Shown piece by piece: positions 6,731 to 9,987 of a DNA stretch of 9,987 nucleotides (positions are counted from its first letter, which is position 1; each line of letters begins with the position of its first letter). The position numbers and the translations under genes were made by a program. Origin of the DNA: Planctomycetota bacterium. GTDB taxonomy: Bacteria > Planctomycetota > Phycisphaerae > WQYP01 > JAJZKY01. Below the pieces are notes generated by a model. It was not told the origin of the DNA and did not search any database. It worked only from the letters and a program-made list of their open reading frames with translations. The stretch covers positions 1 to 9,987 of the forward strand of contig JAJZKY010000127.1 in the NCBI GenBank assembly GCA_021803885.1. The letters are read 5' to 3'.

Positions 6731-9700
6731 GTGCCAAAATTCAGGAATTTGAACGTGGTCGCGATGGTATTGATGTTGGCCATGGCGGGAGGCAGCGTGT
6801 GCCGGGCGTCCCAGGCGGACCAAGCCGCCAAAACAGATACGCTGGCGGCCAAGCGGCTGCTGCAAATGGTGGTGTTAAATCCTGGCCGGATGAATGCGGA
6901 TCGGCTGCGTTTTCGTCCGCAACTGGTGCGGGTGTCCAAACTTTATGCGGAGAAGCACTACCGCCAGGCCCTGGCTGTTTTTTACCGGTATTATCTAAAT
7001 AAGTTTGCGGCTCCGCAGCATTATGGCCTGCCCAGCGCATTGGCCAGTCCGTATCTGGCGTGGAGTTGCCGGCCATTTTGGTGTGTACCGCCGCTGTTTA
7101 GCACACATACACCGATCAAAGCCGTTGTGGCGGCGGCCAATGAATTGGTGCAGGGCCGCATGAACCTGGGCGGCAAAGATCTGGCCATTGGGTCTCCGGG
7201 CACGGTGAATTGGAATTATCCATTTCCCGCCGGCAAGCGTGTACCGGCCATGTTAAAGAATCCACAACTGCATCATTGGCAGGTGAATCCGTATCCAGCG
7301 TTGATAACGCTGGGTGGATTTAATCCGCTGGTGCAAGCGTACATGCTGACCCATAAAAAGGTGTACTTGACGACCTGGGTGGCATACGTGCGAGATTGGT
7401 GCGCCCATTGCCATTACCTGGGGCAACTGAACCCATTGTTTGTGCCGGATGGCATTAACGCCCAAATCGGGGCGATGCCCATCAGCTTTATGCGATTGTT
7501 GGAAGGCATTAAAAGCGTGAATCCGGATATTCAGCGGGATGTACCGCCCGCACTTTTCGCCGAGGCTTTGCGTAAGATGTATCTGGAATCTCTGCTGCCC
7601 GGCGTAGCGTATATTCGTTCCAACACCCACAACTGGACACCGGCCTCCAGCGCGGGTCTAATGAATCCCATTGTTTTTGACGAGTTTAGCGGTTCGGCCA
7701 CGTTGTTTCGTAATATTGTCCGGCGCAGCATTGAAAATGTGGAAACTACGGAAGCGTTTCGCGATGGCTCGGAGACGCAGGAAGACCCTTGGTATAATAA
7801 ACAGGATTATGTCAATATCTGGTGGATGATGCGACTGTTGGATTCACGCCGGCTGATGGTTCCACCCTGGCAAATGATTTCCTGGGAATCGGCGGTGGCC
7901 AACAATCCTTATTTCCATCAGGATGTGCAACGGCTGCTGCGCCGCAAAAATAACTTTTTAATACATCTGCAGACCCCGCAGGGGCAGTGGCCCATAACCT
8001 TTCGCGGAGATACACGTCCCGGAGGTCCGATGCCCTACCCGTATTCACCCCAGGCGTGGAATAATCCGGTGAATGCCGCGATCATGGCGGCAATCCATGA
8101 CCCGGCTTCAGGCATTGTTCCGCCGTACACGTGTGACTGGTTTCCTTACATAGGAGTGGCGATTATCCGCGATGGCTGGAAACCTACCAGTTGCTACGGG
8201 GCCTTGTTTTGCTCGCCGCATCCGCCGGGTTACGGGGCCTTTCGCGGCCGCAGCGATAACAACAGCTTCGGTCTGGCGGCCTATGGACAGGATTTACTGA
8301 TAAACAACACCACCGGCCATTATATGTACCCCACTTCCCCGATGAAGGTGAATGGTTTTAACCAGTTCTTTGAGGCCGGAATCTATAAAGTTCCTTCTCC
8401 GGAAGGGCATAAAGCTTATGAAGTTCATGCCTGGCACACTCCGGCTCCTTGGTTGTGGTATGCTTCGCCGACGCTGAACCTGGCCGAAGGCATTTATGCC
8501 GGGCGCTGGGGGGATCTGCAGCGTCCGCGTACCGTGGCCGGCCCGTACGGTCCGGACCAGAGCATGCAGGGCACACTGACCAAAGCGCAGACTTTTGGCG
8601 GGGTGACTTTCCAAAGGCAGGTGATGCAGGTACGCCGGGCCAAATTGTGGATACTCACCGATCGGCTGCTTACCAAAAAAAATAACCACTACACGCAAAT
8701 CTGGCGTTTTCCAGTTCCGCCCGCACCTTTTTCATTCCCGACGGCGTTTAAGCTGGCGGATATTCATATCAACGCGGCGGCCCGGTCCATCACCACTGAT
8801 GAGCCTAATGGTCGCTTTAAGCCCTATCGCAATGCCCGGTGGTTGCAGCCGGTTCTCAAGGCCAATGTGCAACTATTGCAGTTTACGCAAGCCCGCCTGG
8901 CATATTCTTCCAAGGTGATCATACAACCGCCGATGGTCTGGAAGACCCGCAAATTTTATGTGCATCCGAATCTGGATCGCATTGCCGTGAAATGGCATGG
9001 CCGCGGCAATCAGCAAATTATCACGGCAATTTTAGTGGAGCCGCCGGGATCCACCCAAGGACTCAAAGACATTCATCAGTTGCGCAGCGGCAAGCAGGGG
9101 GTAGGCTTTCAGGCCGTTACGCCTAATGGCCTGCACGTGGCGTATCTGGCTTCGCCGATGGCGGATGATATCTTGACTTTGCCGCAGATGACGATACATG
9201 GGCGGGCACTGCTTGTAGCCGGTAGAGTTGGCATGGCCCTGGGTTGCAGCAGCATCAGCGTGGGAGGGAAAGCCGTGCAGGTAAGCTACCGCAACTTTGC
9301 TTTCCGCCTGGTGAGCGGCAATTTGACGAATGTGCATCCAATTCATCGGCCCATTGTACCGGTGAAAATTATGCCCAATACCACCGCGTTTGTCGGGCAT
9401 CTGAAAGTGATGCTTAGCACGCCAACCGCAGGCGTGGTGATTCGCTACACCACCAACGGGGCCAATCCAACACCGCTATCGAAGTTGTATACCGGGCCGT
9501 TTACGATCGATCACACCGCCAAAGTGCAGGCCCGAGCTTACCGACCGGGAGTAACATCCAATCCGATGACCTTAAGCGGTATAAACGCCACACCCGCTAC
9601 TGAAGCGGTATTTCACAAAATTCAGGTGCAGCCGGCATTGCCTTTCTGGATGGCCAGAGTTTGTAAGCCTGGCGTAGAATGTGCGTATTATCAGGCCGGC

Positions 9701-9976
9701 TGGCAACAGATGTGGTTGAACCTGCAAAATCTCAAACCCCAGAAAACCGGCGTGGTGAGTCACTTGTGGGATATGAAATTTATTCCCGCCACCAATCCGC
9801 CGGCAGGCAAGGCCGCAGCTCCGCGCAAAAAGTATTATGCCCTTGTTTACCGGGGTTATTTGACGATTCCGGCGACCGGCGTATATACCTTTCATGCCCC
9901 CAAAGTCTATTACATCGCCAGCACGGATCCCGGTTATCAGTTGCGGGTATATGTCGGACAGCACTTGGCGGTGTGA
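6731..9976 (+). CDS. Secreted heparinase II/III-like (alginate-lyase-like) protein with chitobiase-C and PA14-like modules; 3' end possibly frameshifted
   Basis: A 1081-residue exported protein. GTG 6731 is chosen because AGGAG (6719-6723) is well spaced and it gives a full signal peptide: basic PKFR, a hydrophobic core to about residue 23, and likely cleavage after CRA or SQA. Residues about 40-480 are helix-rich, with the SNTHNWTPASS segment (297-307) and WYNKQDYVNIWW (354-365) resembling the alpha/alpha-toroid active-site side of heparinase II/III and alginate lyases. Residues about 480-860 form the beta-sandwich part: GVAIIRDGW, then R505-G-R-S-D-N-N-S-F513, AYGQDLLIN and ILTDRLL. The R-G-R-S-D stretch sits where H-x-H-x-D is usual, so catalysis or metal binding may differ. 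Residues about 876-948 (STPTAGVVIRYTTNGANPTP, RAYRPG) are a chitobiase/hexosaminidase C-terminal-type module. Residues about 975-1081 (YYQAGW, YRGYLTIPATGVYTF) are a PA14-like carbohydrate-binding module that stops abruptly. The polysaccharide lyase family and substrate are not assigned. Confidence 0.75.
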   Translation: MPKFRNLNVVAMVLMLAMAGGSVCRASQADQAAKTDTLAAKRLLQMVVLNPGRMNADRLRFRPQLVRVSKLYAEKHYRQALAVFYRYYLNKFAAPQHYGLPSALASPYLAWSCRPFWCVPPLFSTHTPIKAVVAAANELVQGRMNLGGKDLAIGSPGTVNWNYPFPAGKRVPAMLKNPQLHHWQVNPYPALITLGGFNPLVQAYMLTHKKVYLTTWVAYVRDWCAHCHYLGQLNPLFVPDGINAQIGAMPISFMRLLEGIKSVNPDIQRDVPPALFAEALRKMYLESLLPGVAYIRSNTHNWTPASSAGLMNPIVFDEFSGSATLFRNIVRRSIENVETTEAFRDGSETQEDPWYNKQDYVNIWWMMRLLDSRRLMVPPWQMISWESAVANNPYFHQDVQRLLRRKNNFLIHLQTPQGQWPITFRGDTRPGGPMPYPYSPQAWNNPVNAAIMAAIHDPASGIVPPYTCDWFPYIGVAIIRDGWKPTSCYGALFCSPHPPGYGAFRGRSDNNSFGLAAYGQDLLINNTTGHYMYPTSPMKVNGFNQFFEAGIYKVPSPEGHKAYEVHAWHTPAPWLWYASPTLNLAEGIYAGRWGDLQRPRTVAGPYGPDQSMQGTLTKAQTFGGVTFQRQVMQVRRAKLWILTDRLLTKKNNHYTQIWRFPVPPAPFSFPTAFKLADIHINAAARSITTDEPNGRFKPYRNARWLQPVLKANVQLLQFTQARLAYSSKVIIQPPMVWKTRKFYVHPNLDRIAVKWHGRGNQQIITAILVEPPGSTQGLKDIHQLRSGKQGVGFQAVTPNGLHVAYLASPMADDILTLPQMTIHGRALLVAGRVGMALGCSSISVGGKAVQVSYRNFAFRLVSGNLTNVHPIHRPIVPVKIMPNTTAFVGHLKVMLSTPTAGVVIRYTTNGANPTPLSKLYTGPFTIDHTAKVQARAYRPGVTSNPMTLSGINATPATEAVFHKIQVQPALPFWMARVCKPGVECAYYQAGWQQMWLNLQNLKPQKTGVVSHLWDMKFIPATNPPAGKAAAPRKKYYALVYRGYLTIPATGVYTFHAPKVYYIASTDPGYQLRVYVGQHLAV

Positions 9977-9987
9977 TCGATCGTAAA

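Noticed and set aside
6781..6811. Lipoprotein signal in the lyase-like protein (GSVC near residue 24)
   Set aside because: Val precedes the Cys where Gly, Ala or Ser is expected, and a normal signal peptidase I site follows.
7211..7222. TGGAATTATCCA resembling the operator half-sites
   Set aside because: It lies inside the lyase-like coding region, lacks the 8+2+8 structure and its arms do not match exactly.

Overview
The window looks like a carbohydrate-degradation neighbourhood from a PVC-group bacterium, most likely a planctomycete of the Phycisphaerae type. The support is the combination of a PEP-CTERM surface protein with autotransporter-type beta-strand repeats, a pseudopilin-like protein with a terminal H-Xn-DG motif, a GH29 fucosidase, a type I sulfatase, and a large secreted lyase-like protein fused to chitobiase-C and PA14-type modules. 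No ribosomal or other taxonomic marker is present, so the assignment is an inference; Lentisphaerae or Verrucomicrobia remain possible.

Layout. Bases 168 to about 720 hold a decayed IS701-family transposase, broken by an in-frame TGA at a Trp position and at least two frameshifts. A stretch without genes follows, ending in a perfect 8+2+8 palindrome (971-988) and a sigma70-like promoter (1020-1047). A leader with two predicted hairpins leads into the PEP-CTERM beta-helix protein (1156-2733). A GH29 alpha-L-fucosidase (2752-4056) starts 18 bases after it and is probably co-transcribed. A sulfatase (4130-5614, minus strand) converges on the fucosidase. Its start region is divergent from a pseudopilin-like gene (5875-6648). 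The divergent intergenic region carries a second copy of the palindrome. The last gene (6731-9976) is a heparinase II/III-like (alginate-lyase-like) protein followed by a chitobiase-type C-terminal module and a PA14-like module. It ends in a TGA near the window edge that may be a frameshift.

How the parts may work together (inference). A fucosidase, a sulfatase and a lyase-like protein together suggest breakdown of a sulfated, fucose-containing polysaccharide. The lyase has a signal peptide, whereas the fucosidase and sulfatase show none. This would fit depolymerisation outside the cytoplasm and final trimming inside. The most notable regulatory observation is that the PEP-CTERM/fucosidase promoter and the pseudopilin promoter carry the same palindrome, TGGAATAA-N2-TKATTCCA, exactly 31 bases upstream of the -35 element in both cases. 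This suggests one regulator, probably an activator, coordinating the surface protein, the fucosidase, the pseudopilin and perhaps the divergent sulfatase. No regulator, transporter, exosortase or sulfatase-maturation gene lies in the window.
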